From the NCBI RefSeq assembly GCF_000003855.2, contig NW_003101665.1, forward strand, positions 848,828 through 912,827: a stretch of DNA of 64,000 bases. Direction: 5' to 3'. The position numbers and the translations under genes were made by a program. How positions within the stretch are numbered: the first letter of the stretch is position 1; each line of letters begins with the position of its first letter. A model generated the notes under the pieces. The model ran no database searches and was not told the origin of the DNA. It saw nothing but the letters and a program-made list of their open reading frames with translations. This document shows positions 14,500 through 27,454 of this stretch, one piece after another. This DNA is from Blastomyces gilchristii SLH14081. Taxonomy: Eukaryota > Ascomycota > Eurotiomycetes > Onygenales > Ajellomycetaceae.

Positions 14500-15200
14500 C
14501 TGATCATTAAAATACTGAGTCTTTCTTAGTGAGTTCTATAAGTGATCTTACAATATCTGAGAAGTTTCATATAAATCACTGATAGAAGTTAGTGAATTCA
14601 ATGAAGCTTCATACATCTTTCACAGTATATGAAGCTTCTCATTCAAGAATGATAGAGATCTTCTCAGAATTTATTTGAATTCTCTTATCAGCTTCTATGA
14701 TGAAATCTAAGTATTTAGTACTCTTCACTTTGAAATTATACTTGTTAATATCAATTGATAGTTCTGCTTCTGATAGTTATTATAATATTCTTCACATATA
14801 CTCTTGATACTCTTTTCTGAATTTATCAGTGAAGATGAGAATGTCATCTAAATAAGCAGATACAAACTTATTAAGAAAATCTCAGAGTACTCAGTTGATA
14901 TACTTCTGAAATATACTAAGAGTGTTAGTCAGTTCAAAGAGTGTAACTATTCATTTAAAGAGATTATAATATGTTCAGAATGCTGTAAGTCATTCATCTT
15001 CTTCAGTGATACAAATCTTATAAAATGTGATGATAATTTCTAACTTTATAAATCATTGAGCTTATCTGATATATACTAGAATTTCATTGATAAGAGATAA
15101 GAAATAATAATCTTTCTTTGTTAATCTGTTCAGATCTCAGTAATTTATATAAAATCAAAGTTCTTCATCTGACTTCTTTACAAAGAGAATAGAAGCTGCA
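14500..15200 (-). pseudogene. Decayed gypsy C reverse transcriptase
   Basis: The minus strand reads NKFVSAYLDDILIF at 14830-14880, then a KYNFKV...TKYLDFII segment and FTNFYQWF, the usual order of a Ty3/gypsy polymerase running into its RNase H. The YLDD box at 14843-14854 is unchanged, but TGA and TAA codons interrupt the frame where tryptophan or glutamine is expected. Confidence 0.85.
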
Positions 15201-16229
15201 GTGAAAGAGTTACTAATACATATGAATTTCTTATTCAACAGATTATTGAGTGTCTTCTGAAGAAGAAGAAGTTCATCTTAAGATATATTATAAAGAGAAT
15301 CTCACAGTGACTCAGAGTTCTTATTATTCTTCTTTTCTAACTTAATACTGTGATTCACTTCTGAGTCTTATAAAGAAGATATATTCATAATATTATCTTA
15401 TCAGAAGATATCTAGATATTCATAATATTATTAAAAGAGTTTTGTATAAGAATCTGTTATTATAGTATGCGATAACTTTTCTAGAGCTTTCTTGATATTG
15501 ATCAGACTGACAGAATAGATTGATATATAATTCTGCTATCAGTGACTTTGTCAGTAACTCTGTCAGTGATTTTGATAACTTCTTTTTCAGAGTATTTTAT
15601 AAGTGTTGACAGAGATCTGTGTAAGATTCATAGTCTTGTAAATATCATCTTTATGAATTCTATTATTATTAGAGAATATTAAGCTTCTGTTTTAAGCCTT
15701 TAATAAGATGTCTTGTTCAGATAGTCAGACAAGTTCTAGTATAAGATTATAGTCAAGATTCTTAACTTTGTATGTATAGATATCTTTATATTGATGTTCT
15801 TTAACATCTATATTTAGTTTCATCATGTAATGAGTGTGAATGTCTTTTGAATTATTAAATTCTGTGAGAAGTCAGAGTCTTGATAAGAGAATACACTGAA
15901 GATTATAATATCTTACAATTAAAGATTTAATCATTGTATAATGACATAGACTACTGTCTATCATAGCTTTCATATTATACATGTTATCAACTACAGTAGA
16001 TACAAGAATTACATTCATTGTCATTTTCTCTTTAAATTATTATTATCTGATCTCTTCAAGCTTCTGTTTGTAAATTTGAACAGAAGTTAATCTTTTCTCT
16101 GTTTCATCAGAGTATTCTTATAGTTATCTTTCAAATCTTCTTTCACTGCAATGTGATTGATGTGAACAGATGCTGATTTATTCTTTAAATAAGAAGACAC
16201 TGATCTTTCTCTTGATTGAAGAGGCACAT

Positions 16230-17200
16230 AGATTAATTAACAGTTAAAAGTGATGTGTTCTGTTCAGTTACAGTTAATACATACTTCATATTAATATCAA
16301 TCAGCAACTTCTTCAGAAGTGATCTCAGAAACTTGAAAGCCTGTTCAGATAGCAAAGACTCTTACTTATATATAGACATTTGAGTCTACTCAATTTATAG
16401 CATCTGCATCATTGTTATTCTTCAGTGTAAGTGTATAAGTAGCTGAAATGTAACATCTTCTATCACTGTTCTGTATACTCTTAAGCTTAGTAAGACAGTC
16501 ATCTAATGTCTGAAGCTGTGTGCAGAAGTCTTTATAAGTCTGATCTTCATCTACACTTATAAAAGTTTGTAAGAGTTCAAAAGTTAATATCTTCTTAAGC
16601 ATATTAATCTTTATTTAATTCTTTCAAGATTGATCATCTGCTTCTAGAATCTTAGTGTCAAAGTCAGGAATAAATGTTGTAAGAGAAGTGTTTCTCTGTC
16701 AGACACTCTATAATCAATTTAACACTTTCTGTTGCATGACAGTGTCTCAGAACAGAATATCAAGATATTTAATAATATTATTCATTCTTTATAATAAGTA
16801 GAGAGTGAGATTAGAAGTATTAAAATATATAGAAGTATTTAAGTATTCTTTCAGTGCTTTTATATTTAATTCTGTAGATGTTGAAATTGCATGAATTTCT
16901 TATTGTAATAATCATTGAATCTCTTCATATTAATGTTATTGAGTTACATGCATATCAGCTATTTATTATTATTGTAATTTTAATATTACTCAGAGTCACT
17001 GTGACATTGTATCTATACTTATATTCAAGAGTTTCATATTATTGTTAGACATGATTATATCAATTGTCAGATATATAATTATATGAATATCTTATACATC
17101 TGAGATTAGAACTCTTAGATCTTTCACTGATATTCTCTTATAAGATCTTACTCTCTTCATAAGATCTTGTTACAGAGTCAGAGTGACTGATAAGCAAGCT
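16230..17200 (-). pseudogene. Decayed gypsy C gag with CCHC zinc knuckle
   Basis: Just inside the 5' (right) LTR, the minus strand reads a gag-like stretch. An open part of 70 codons at 16390-16602 includes FCTQLQTLDD. Downstream at about 16260-16302 lies C-I-N-C-N-(stop)-T-E-H-I-T-F-N-C, i.e. the C-x2-C-x4-H-x4-C knuckle of retroviral-type nucleocapsids with one stop where W is likely. The upstream limit is uncertain. Confidence 0.7.
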
Positions 17201-17325
17201 TCTATCTGAGAACTCAGTATCTGCTTAACTGTTTAACTGTTTCTCTATTTCTTACACATTATTACACATTCAGATATCTCAGTAGGTAATTATTTCTAAT
17301 AAGAAGACAATAAACATTTTTCTAG

Positions 17326-17693
17326 TATAAAAGACCTACACTGAATAGATCAGTATAATATTAATAGATCTTATATAACAAAGAGAAAAATGTTAGAGAA
17401 GAAAAGAAAGAGAAAGTGTAAGAATCAGTGATCAGAGTGAATATTTATATGCATATGTAATAATATATACAGTGAAGCTTTGAAGCAGAAGAATCTATAC
17501 ACATTTATGATAACTGAGAATTAGCGATTGAGAATGGCTGAGAATCAGAGTGTATATATTTGAGAATGAAGCAGTTGAATCAGCAATTGAGAATAGCTGA
17601 GAATTAAAGTATATATGTTCAAGAATGAAGCAGTTGAAATCTGTGAAGTGTAATAGAATAGTCTATATAATTAATCAGACGCAGCCCGTCACA
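17326..17693 (-). repeat. Right (5') LTR of gypsy C (368 bp)
   Basis: Starts TATAAAAGACC, ends GCAGCCCGTCACA, and is followed by the target duplication TATTA. It contains an internal duplication of a roughly 55-bp segment (TTGAGAATGGCTGAGAAT... and TTGAGAATAGCTGAGAAT...) that is also present in the left LTR. Confidence 0.88.
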
Positions 17694-17698
17694 TATTA

Positions 17699-18704
17699 AA
17701 TCTTATAATTAATATTAAGAGATTTCTTTGATAACTCTGATATACATCTAATATAGAAGATTTAAGATTTATATACAGTTTATTTAGTACTGTTTAATAA
17801 TCTATTAAGAATAAATAAAGAAACTGAAGATAAGAATAATAATTTACTGAACTACTCTATTAAATTAAAGTTAATAAAAGATTATATTACTCTGAAGATT
17901 TTTAATCATCTATTATTAAATAAGATATCAGAGAAAGTCAGTATATAATTTATAAATCTCTTCAAGCTTGAATTATTTTATTTATTTCTTAATAAGCTGT
18001 AAGAATTCTATAATACTAATTGAAATAAGCTCTCTATTTTAAAATCAGATCACTGTTCAATACTTTTCTATAATAAGTTAATATTTTCAGTTTAGTATAT
18101 CTCTTCAACTAATTAATTAATCAGTTATTAACTTATTAATATATAAATCAAAAAGTGTGTTCACTGAATCTCTCTTATAAAGAGAGATATTCTTTAATAT
18201 TAAAGAGTTAATCTTGACTGAATTATAATTATCTTTATTTATAAAATGAAGAGAATTAAGTGAATTTTCTTTACACTTACTTCTCTATATTATAATAGAT
18301 AGAATTATCTACTGAATCTGCTGATTTTATAAGAGAATTTCAATAGTTACACTATTATCAGACTTTCAGTGATTTAAAAGACAGTATTGTATAATATTCT
18401 GATACTGAATAGTGATGAAAATAATAGTCACTTGATATATAAATCTCAGATAATAAGATATTTACATTACACTTGAAATGTCTTATTTCTTTAGATAGTT
18501 AGCTAGATTAGATGATGAATAGATTGATTTGTATGAAGTGATTAGCTCAAGTATGTATTAATTTCACTGACAGAACAGTATATCATGACTTGCAGTATCT
18601 CAGTAGTATCTTGATAATGAAATTCATCAATTACATAGTTACTGAGCAGTGTGTTAATGATGAAATTCATCAATTACATGGTTACTGAGCAGTGTGTTAA
18701 TGAT
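17699..18704. other. AT-rich, mutated DNA without assignable element
   Basis: Very AT-rich and stop-rich on all frames, compatible with older transposon debris. The only structure I can point to is the tandem duplication at its right end (18617-18702). Confidence 0.5.
18617..18702. repeat. Tandem duplication of a 43-bp unit
   Basis: Two head-to-tail copies (18617-18659 and 18660-18702) starting ATGAAATTCATCAATTACAT differ by one A/G base. The array ends two bases before the target duplication of the adjoining MITE. Confidence 0.9.
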
Positions 18705-18712
18705 GTCAAGAA

Positions 18713-19218
18713 TAGACTGACTGTGTGACCGTGTCTGAAACCAGGACCAGATTTTTTGATAGTCTCATTATCAATTTGACTGATCCCATTACACAGTTTT
18801 AACATTAGATAGTAGTTTCATACTGTCTCAGTGAGACTTACTGTCTACTCTTGTCACATTTTCCAAATGAGATCATGATTTTCACTTCTCAATTTAAATT
18901 ATTTTTATTGCTTTAAATGACTTTAAATCTTATTTGAGTGTTATCAAAAAGCATTACTTTTTAAAAAATTAAAAATAGTCTAAAAAAAACCTTAAAATGT
19001 CTAAAAATAGTAACTTTATGTCAAGAATGGAACTAAATGAAACCAAATGGAATCACTTTCTTATTTTTTTCAAGTCATGGTTCCATTTTAAGATCTGATA
19101 TATAGTCACTTTACATGTTTTTTTGATAGCCAGTCCCAGCAGGATTCACGCCAAGAAATGTATGGGACCAGACCAAATGGGACCAAACGTGAAATTCATG
19201 GTCCCGGCGGCCAGTCTA
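18713..19218 (+). mobile_element. hAT-type MITE, copy 1 (506 bp)
   Basis: Starts TAGACTGACTG and ends CGGCCAGTCTA; imperfect inverted ends share TAGACTG-C-G. Flanked by a perfect 8-bp duplication GTCAAGAA (18705-18712 and 19219-19226). Two further copies of identical length lie at 53368 and 57486. There is no coding frame, so it is non-autonomous. An 8-bp duplication with TAG-type ends is characteristic of the hAT superfamily. This copy is the least mutated of the three at its 3' end. Confidence 0.92.
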
Positions 19219-19226
19219 GTCAAGAA

Positions 19227-19440
19227 GTCTTGCGCTGTTTCAATGCCATCTTGACATTGAATTTTCAGCGATGTGTCACCGAAATCAATGGTGGAACGTG
19301 TGTTGCAAGCGGCGACACGTGACCGGCGTGGAACGGTGTAATCACCGTGGAATCACCGTAAATTAACCCTACGTTCTTCCTGTATGGATAGGTCCCTTTC
19401 TCCTGATCATGTGGTTTTGTTTTAAAGTACCAAACCTCTG

Positions 19441-19473
<33 letters not shown>

Positions 19474-22250
19474 TCCAGTCTCCAAAAAAGCCTGCCTGGA
19501 AAAAAGTAACTCCGAGGCTGGGCAATGATCCAGGAAGTACGGAGCAATATGTCGCGATGCCACTATGACCCAGTCAGCTAATATCACAATTAATTTTCGC
19601 CCCTTCCGCACTTTTACTGACATCATTCGGTGATCACAGGGGGGAGGGAATCCGTTGCAAAGAGGAACTTTCTCTCTACCTTACGGAGTAGTTAGGATCG
19701 AATCACACCATCTGGGTTCCAATGCCGAGGAAGCACTGCAAGGGTGGAAGTCCTTGAGCCAGACGCAGCGTAGACAGACAAGCAGGCACATTATTATTAC
19801 ATACAATACCTACATACTATTTGCTACAACCCTCATCACAGATAGCTGACCCGTTTATCTGAAAAAGCCGGTGAACGTAGGAGTACATGTACATACATAC
19901 ATGCCTACCTGGGTAGCTAGCTTGCATCCTCACCGCTCAGCTCAGCTCAGCTCAGCTCAAGAGCTCCTGAGCATATCAATCTATCTTACTTACTTAGAGA
20001 AATGTCAGATTGAAGAAAAACCACAATGCAACGGATGATTTTCGCCCCGTCCCTTTTGTTTTGCTTTTGTTAGCTTAGCGGAAGTGTGTGTAAGAATCCT
20101 CTTGCTTGTCACATTACTTCGTAGATATCACACGACATACCCTACCTACGGAGGCAACAAGGAATTTGGTATTTGGTCCGCTGTCTACGGAGCAATCATG
20201 AGTGAATTTACTGAGTAAGTTACGGCATTATTCAATTTCAAGGTTCCGAGGCCGCCTTGTTTTTTCTCTCCGCTCCATGCATCCAAATCCTCCTACGGAG
20301 TCCTCCGTACTACTGTGATATAGCGATGTAGGTGTGTTTTGTTCACCCGGTCTTTTCGACAGGGAAGCAAGCCTTTTTATTAGATTGGAGCTATCATATG
20401 CTTTCTTTCTTAACCTCGCTCGCTTACGCAGTAGTTAGTTAACTTACTTCCTTTCTTAATTCGTCAAGGATCCCCCTAACCATCTTCAGCTGCCCATCTC
20501 CCATCTCCTTTTCCACTCCCCCCCGGAGCAAGTTTTCCCTGACATCACCACTTCGTCACAGCGAAGCACAGCAAAGCACAGCGCCCGTGCTTGGGGTCAA
20601 GGAAGGAAAGAAACGCAAATCGAGTGGTTAGAAAAAGAAATCCTTTACTGAGTGCGGAGTACCACTACCATTTGGATGATCCGTTTTCTTCTGACATGAC
20701 ATGATATACCTAGGTATATAGTTAACTATGTATGCACGCTTGCTTAAAAACAAACCCGACATTATTTCGAACGGGGCTTTCTTCTGATGGTAACGGTGTG
20801 AAGTCAGGTGCATATATACTCTGTAACTTACAAGGGGCCGCGGGAGCAGCAAACTGATGAAAGCCCCGTGCAATTTCTCCTCGGTTGTGTACTCTGTATG
20901 CGTGTGTGAGTGTGAGTGTGTATACGGATAGCTCTCCCATGTGGAATATATGCAGGGTGTTGCAATTTTTTTCTTCTTTTCTTTTTTTGCTTCATTTTTG
21001 AGCCTCGATTGACCTTGACCGACTTTGGTTTTTCTCCTCTCCCCTCTCACCTCTCAGGGAGGGAGGCGGGAGCTCCGTTTTTTTTTTTTTTTTTTTTTTT
21101 TTCCCTCATAACAAGCGAGCTATGAAATCCTTACCTACGCTGTATTTATGGCGTTGTGATGTGTGATTCCCAGCTTAACTCAGGGGGTTGGGATAGTTAA
21201 AAGGATGAAGTAGAGGCTTTCTTTCCCGGCCTCTTTTCTCCATTATTGTTGCGTGTGGCGCTCAGTCGGTCGGGCAACAAAACAAGACTGGTAAGGAAGG
21301 GAGAACGGGGAGAAAAAAGCAAAGAAAAAGGAAAAGGAGAATGGGAAGGAAAGAGGCAACTTATTAACCCTCCATCTTTGCTTTTGCGACTCCGTATAAT
21401 GATGATGGCTTCTTCACAAGCATCGTAGCTAGGTTCCAATCAAAACAAAACAAAAAAAAAAAAGGCCTTGCGCACACCCAAACCCGATTTCCCAATGAAA
21501 TAATATTACCTATTTCCCCCCTTGCAAGAAGAACAAGCGAGGAATCAAACTTTAATAACCCTAATAGCCAACCGTTTTTTTTTTTGATATGATTGTATAT
21601 CGCCATCACATTCATCTATGTATCGTATCTATCTAATACTCTTTCCTCACCGACGACAGGACAGGCTAACTCAACGTCAGCACACACCGTCTTCGCTTCC
21701 TCTGTATAATCTAAGCTATCTTGATAGCTGTGATAGTGCCACACACAGACATACGGAGTACACGTTGCATGCATGCATGAATGCTAGCAGCTCCACTGCG
21801 TGGCTAGTGAGCTCAAGATCCAGGAGAGTGCTTTTTTTTTTTTTTTTTTTTTCGCAGAAAACCTGATGAATATACGCTACATATCTAGCTATCATGCAGA
21901 GAGCCTCTGGAGAATTTGAAGTATTTCAATCATATATGGCCCGCATCTTTTTGTGAGTTCGGTTCCTTCAGTGGAACTTTCATTGTCATTTCTCTCTCCC
22001 TTCACCCCTTCTTTTTTAGTTTTTAATGGTGTATTTAAGAAGTCAGCAGACCTCACTTTCATGCAGGATACCTGGTCAGGTCATTGAAACCTGAGTGGCT
22101 CACACTGTGATTGATGTCTCATTCCTTGTTTCCCATTTGCCATCTCCATGTTACTGAGCTGCAATGCCACGCAGAGCAATGATCTATCTACCACTGCAGA
22201 GCAGAGTGGCGGGGGAAAGAAACTTCATGGTTATCTTTTTATCAATATAC
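19227..22250. other. GC-balanced gene-free region with microsatellites
   Basis: Base composition is that of unmutated fungal intergenic DNA. I see no credible gene: frames are short, overlap on both strands and are explained by simple repeats. Contents include a (CT)n run at about 19440-19468, five tandem GCTCA units at about 19935-19959, T-tracts near 21077-21101 and 21831-21852, and several copies of the motif TACGGAGT/ACTCCGTA. Confidence 0.6.
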
Positions 22251-22828
22251 TTGCAATGTTGATCTGCTTTATATTTCAGAATTGAACAGTATCATCTCAC
22301 TCCTCTTTCTTGACACAAACTACTACATATATAAAATCCATACAAACATCAAGACTTTCTAATAAAAAATTTAAAACATTCACCATATTCTATCTTCAAT
22401 GAGTCAGTTCAAGCCTTGATCTTTGCTCTGATATTTCTCTGCAGTCAAAATACTCATATATAAATCAATTTTTTTAAGATTACTTTATTAGATAATATTT
22501 CAGCAAAGATTCAAATTTAATTTAAAATGAAATCGCAGAAACTTCAATCATCACTATCAGCATAATATATTATACTAATAAAAACATTATCTTTATAATT
22601 AAAATTTGAAAATAAAGATTTCACTTCAGAGAGTGAGTTTCTTAAAGAGAAAGAGAGTATGAAAAGAGCACTAGTTATTACTGCGTAAGTATTAAATACT
22701 ACTAGAATAAAAATCTCTGTAGAAGCAATTCTGATATATCACTGCAGAAGTTCAGAAACATCATGGACATATATATATATAGTTATCTCTGCTCATACTC
22801 TTCTAGTGATGTTGTGAAAAACAAGAGG

Positions 22829-22833
<5 letters not shown>
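22250..22833. other. Small AT-rich island
   Basis: About 600 bp of AT-rich sequence with few CG, CC or GG dinucleotides, inside GC-balanced DNA. It resembles mutated transposon debris but I see no terminal repeats or coding trace. Confidence 0.45.

Positions 22834-22861
<28 letters not shown>
22834..22861. repeat. Poly(T) tract, 28 bases
   Basis: Uninterrupted T run closing the AT-rich island. Confidence 0.9.
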
Positions 22862-22864
<3 letters not shown>

Positions 22865-25800
22865 TACGCTGTACAGTATGTACACACATAACTCAGAACA
22901 AATAGAGGAATAAGTTTAAATTCCCGATAATGAATTGACATGACAGGTCAGAGTGTTCTCTCAAACCCTCTCTGCCCAGCAGAACCTTATCAATTGAACA
23001 TGTTTTATTTTGCTTTGCACATCACGTCATACTTATTCCCCCTCCTCCCAGGGGGCCCCTGTTGTTCGGTGTTCGGAACTTCATCGATGGAGCAACGAAA
23101 AAAACAAAGAAGGTGGGGGGGGGTGGGAGAGGGTTCATAATAGTTCGGTGAAAAGCGCATCAAAGTCACAGCAAGTGTTAAGTAGTGGGTTAACTAAGTA
23201 AAGCGAAGAAGGAAAATGATGAGACATCTAGCATCTAGGCAAAGCAACAGCCTTGGTCTAGAAAGTGAAATGAAGTTGAGATCTCTTTGAGAGAGAGAGA
23301 AAAATTCTGTGTTTTGTGCCTCGGGCGAGAGTCAGTTTAACTTGAAGTTCAGATGGAGTGTCGGATTACTCCGTAGTGCGCTCCACTTCCAGGCTCAGCG
23401 CACCCCACACTTTGTTCGGAGGTATTTCTTTTCTCACCCCATGTGATGAAAGACGCACTAAGACGCCATTTGTATTTGTGGGGTGGTTATAAGTGAGCAA
23501 TCCAGTTCTAATGGGGGGGGAACTGGGAAAGAGAAAGTGTGAAAACGGCTGGTGAACCTAGCTGGGGTCGACAGAGACTGAAAGATGCCGGCGGTATATG
23601 AAAGCTGATTATATAGTCATGTCATGGTAAAAATAAAAAGGCGAGGGTTTAATACAGGGTCAAGAAGGATTCAGTTAACTAGGTACTTAGTTAGTATTAA
23701 AAATATTTGATGATGAAATATCAAATATTGAACAAACAAACAAAAAGGCGCACTACGGACAGGGAGATAAATGTGATCGGGGTGGAGTGCCCTTAGGCTG
23801 CGGGGAGAAAATAAGTGAGAACATAGGTAAAAAAATAAAAAAAAAAAAGAAAAAAAGAAAAGAAAAGAAAAGAAAAAAAGAAAAGAAAAGAAAAGAAAAA
23901 AAGACCCTAGTTTGCGCGCATGTAACGGTGTAACGGGGAGCGATGGAAGTACTTTCGGCCGGAAGATCGTTCGTTAGGTCAGGTAGGGGAAGGGGGCGGG
24001 GGACGGGGGGCGGGGGGGAGGAAGATTCGCATGGATGATAAGCATAAGAGAAAAAAGACGGTGTATAAAACTGTTTTTTTTTATATGGCTGTCGACCTTT
24101 TTTTCACTCCGCTCTTCTCGATCTGGAGAGGCCGGTTGACTCATTGAAAGAAATTATGGTATTTAGGGAGAGGAGAGATCCTTTGGCGTAGTAATTTAGT
24201 TTCCTTTTAGAAATTCTGGATGGATTGGAGGGGATTTGTTCATGATCGAAGGGGAAATAACTTTTTCACACGCATGCGGGGGACTAAGGCGGAGGAAAGG
24301 AGAGGAGAGAAAGAGAGCCAGTGGGAAGAGAAACGGAGCATGGGCAAAAAAAAGGGGGGGTGAAGATGCTTTTGCTGTTCCAGCAAGGGATTATCAATTA
24401 TTGGGAGATTGCTGTTATCTGGATACAGTGGAAAGAGAACAACAATTCTGTGATTTGATCTAAAGTTATTTAGTAGTTCCCCGAGTTTCTCCCTCAGGGC
24501 GAAGGACGGCCTGGACCGGGCGATTGAGGAGGGGAGGGGAGGGATGTTAGCAGAAAAAAAGAAAAGAAACAAAAGGATTGAATTTCCAGCCAAACCTTTC
24601 CTAGTCTGGAGAAAGACAGCTCCATCCAATCCATGGATGTTGTCCTGCATGCAAATCACTCCACAATTATAGGCTAGGATAGTTACTTCGTAGTTACAGA
24701 GTACTCCGTAGAGCAAGAACGGATTGTGACAAACAAATTGTTACTAATTATGTCTCAATAGCAACTGGAGAGAGAGGGTAAGAATGGCCTGAAAGAGGGG
24801 TAATTTATTATTAGAAAAAACTGGAGGTAAAAAATGTTGGTTAATTCTCCCGTGTTGGGGAAAATTAGTATTAATAGCAAATTTGTGATTGTTTGACAGA
24901 GGAGGATGCAGCGTCTTGCAGCTATTGGTTCAGGGCAATCGAGTTAAGAAAGAAATGTTGCACTAATTAATCAATAAGGCCGCGAGTTGGGCGGTTAAAT
25001 GCTACTAAATAGGGAATATGTTATTCAGTTCAAGGCTAATTAGCTCCAGGAATTAGGCTCCGTAGGCTCCGTGTCACCAAACCAATAATAATAATAACAA
25101 GCCTAAACCTAACACTGCTAACAGGCCAACGACCCACGGACCACGCCATGGCCCACGGGTGACAATCGCCGGGGCCCCCGCTCCCACTAGTGGCTACTAG
25201 CCTTGTTTGCTCTAGATCAACTACATGATATGATATGCAACAATGTCTGACAAATGTCACGTACGTCCGAGCTTGCGGGCTAACAGCGCCAAGTCAAGCC
25301 CTCGCAAGTCAAGGTGACCTGCTCCAGACGTCATTCGTCCTGCAGATTTCGTGCAAGATTGCGCCAACAGAGCAAGTACCCAATACTTCTCTCAACCTAA
25401 CCTCGTCCCCATCCTTGCGGCTCCACCATCACCACCACCACCACCATCCATGCACAGCAGCAACACAGGAATGCACAAGCTGCATCCTTGGCTGAAAAGT
25501 GGAACTACATCGACGGAGTAGTCTATCTAGCCACCGCCAAACTCTCCCTGGCGCTGCACAACACGGGATTATTTGGCTCAAGCTCGCCGATCGAATCGAG
25601 CGCCAAAGAGCACGGCTTGGCAATTTTTAGCTAAAGTACGCCGCTCTTAACACCAGAAATATTACTCCCGGATGACATGACGGTAATCTTGTGGTTACAT
25701 TTTGTCCTTATAGGTGAGTGAGACTGGGGGAAAGGGGGAAATGGGAGAAAAGGGGGAAATGCGAACATGACGACATAGGTCCAAACAAACCCCGAAATCC

Positions 25801-27454
25801 CATCCTTTTAGCTGAGTGAACCTCGTGATGTATTACATCCTATAGACTAGGCTGAGAGGGTACATCGGATACTTGCTGTTGAGTGGCTGGTAAACAATCC
25901 CAGGGCCAATTTCGTTTAGGGAGCCAATTCTCCAGTGGTTGGCCTACGCATTATCATCCGATTCTCTCCATCTCCAAACTATTGAAAAACTAAAATAGAA
26001 GCGAGAAGAATATATGTACGGAGTATCAGGAAAAACATATCTGCAAATCAACTTGGGATGTTTACTTTTCACAAGAATTACACTGTTACTTTCTTGTGTT
26101 AGCTAATATTCGCTGGAAGGAACATCTTGGTTTCGGGTGTGAGGGTGTGAGGGATGGTTCATGGAGATATAGTCTCTCCATTGCACGGGGGGTCCCTTTG
26201 TCTAGCATCAGATCATAATACGCTATTTTTATGTAAGTACCTAGGGAGCACAATTGATGCAACGCACTAACATCTTAAAATGATGCAGTAAATTCCTTTC
26301 CAGTTAAAGGATCAAGATATGTACTCCGTACAACACCCATACAGAGTAAAGCTTCCAGAAAAGAGAAACATAGGGCCGAAACGAATTCCTGGTGTATTAT
26401 TATTACATCGGATAGGGATAGAGTCTCTACCATTCTGTGGCTCGAAATAGCAGGGAAATTGTTGTACTCTGGTTCGCGAATGTTTCCTTTTTCTCTTTTC
26501 CCTTACTCGTGAACGATCCAAACATCCATCGGGAACTTCTGAATGGGCCAGGGATTTGCTCGACGGTGACCCCTCCGTGCCACTAGTACTACTAGCCGAT
26601 TGTGCAGATATCAATTTTTAGCTGCACCCTGGCCCTAACTGAGTCCCCCTCCAGCCTATCGCCGCCCATGCCCAACCCCCCTCATCTCTCCTCCACGAAG
26701 AATGACCAGCAGCATTCTCGCATCTCCCGCCGACCCCTGGTCTGCATACCCATTGGGGTCCGCTTTTTGTTTTTGCTTTTTTCTCTGCTATTTTTTTAGA
26801 GCGGCTCGCAAAAAGAACCAGGCATGGTCGTGGTTTTTCTTCTTTTTGCGTGCATCCGCCCAATGAGGATCGTCTCCTCAGCCAGATATGCCTGATTATT
26901 CGCTCGCCACACACTCATCTATCCCCGCTCAGGGCGGTCGAAGGCTGCAGGCTCTTTCTTCAATCTATTCCTTTTCAGAACAAGCTTGCATCTGATCCAC
27001 AGGCCAATGTCAAAAATAGAAACAGCCCTTCTGCCGACCGATTATCGCGAGAGACTCTTAAAGTCAGGATGCCCAAGATACATCAAAAGCTTCAAAGCTT
27101 CCTTGCTGTACGGCAGCGCGGCCTCGAATTGATTGAATATTCGCTTCTTTTTTCTTCACACTTCCTCGCCTATCTGTCTTATCATCCTTCCTCGCCCTCT
27201 ATCTACCTCGACAGATTCTTTTCTCCTTCACAAAGCCTGCTGGTCAAGCTTTGCGCCATTCCTTGCTATACAACACCTAATAATACAGCCATTCGAAGCA
27301 ATCCGATCTCGTCGCCCGCCGAAGTAGTACTACGGCTTGCACTTATCTCTCTAGTTAATTTACAGCTCCTGCTAAGGTCAGGAACTCAGACAAGCAAGCC
27401 CTTGTCTTCTTCTTTTGTTGTTGTTGCTAGTTAGTTTTGAGCAGGCTAGCTACA
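22862..27454 (+). promoter_or_regulatory. Long gene-free upstream region of the Zn2Cys6 regulator
   Basis: About 4.6 kb without a convincing gene lead up to the start codon at 27455. The last 800 bases are strikingly pyrimidine-rich, typical of fungal promoters and leaders. It also holds a purine tract (AAAAG repeats, about 23830-23902), a (CAC)n run at about 25421-25448 and several TACGGAGTA-type motifs. A long leader with upstream frames is plausible for a developmental regulator, but transcription start and any leader introns cannot be placed. Confidence 0.5.

Larger units (their letters stand above)
4797..17693 (-). mobile_element. Ty3/gypsy LTR retrotransposon C, complete but split by element B
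   Basis: Bounded by perfect 5-bp duplications TATTA (4792-4796 and 17694-17698). The left LTR is split into 4797-5076 and 12338-12425 by the insertion of element B; the right LTR is 17326-17693. Each LTR totals 368 bp, starts TGTAAG (mutated to TATAAA on the right) and ends GTCACA (GTCATA on the left). The internal region 12426-17325 reads gag then pol on the minus strand. The reverse transcriptase box is still YLDD (14843-14854), unlike the other gypsy copies here. Stops are frequent, so it cannot be functional. Without B the element would be about 5.6 kb. Confidence 0.9.

Noticed and set aside
19265..19626. Two overlapping minus-strand frames with long Arg-Glu repeats
   Set aside because: They are translations of the (CT)n microsatellite at about 19440-19468 in two frames; no domain and no introns.
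23700..23735. Inverted repeat AATATTTGAT...ATCAAATATT as a terminator or operator
   Set aside because: A short AT palindrome in fungal intergenic DNA has no such defined role, and there is no adjacent gene.
26850..27434. 194-codon plus-strand frame just upstream of the Zn2Cys6 gene
   Set aside because: It has no ATG at its start, is built from pyrimidine-rich leader sequence, shows no family motif and ends just before the real start codon.
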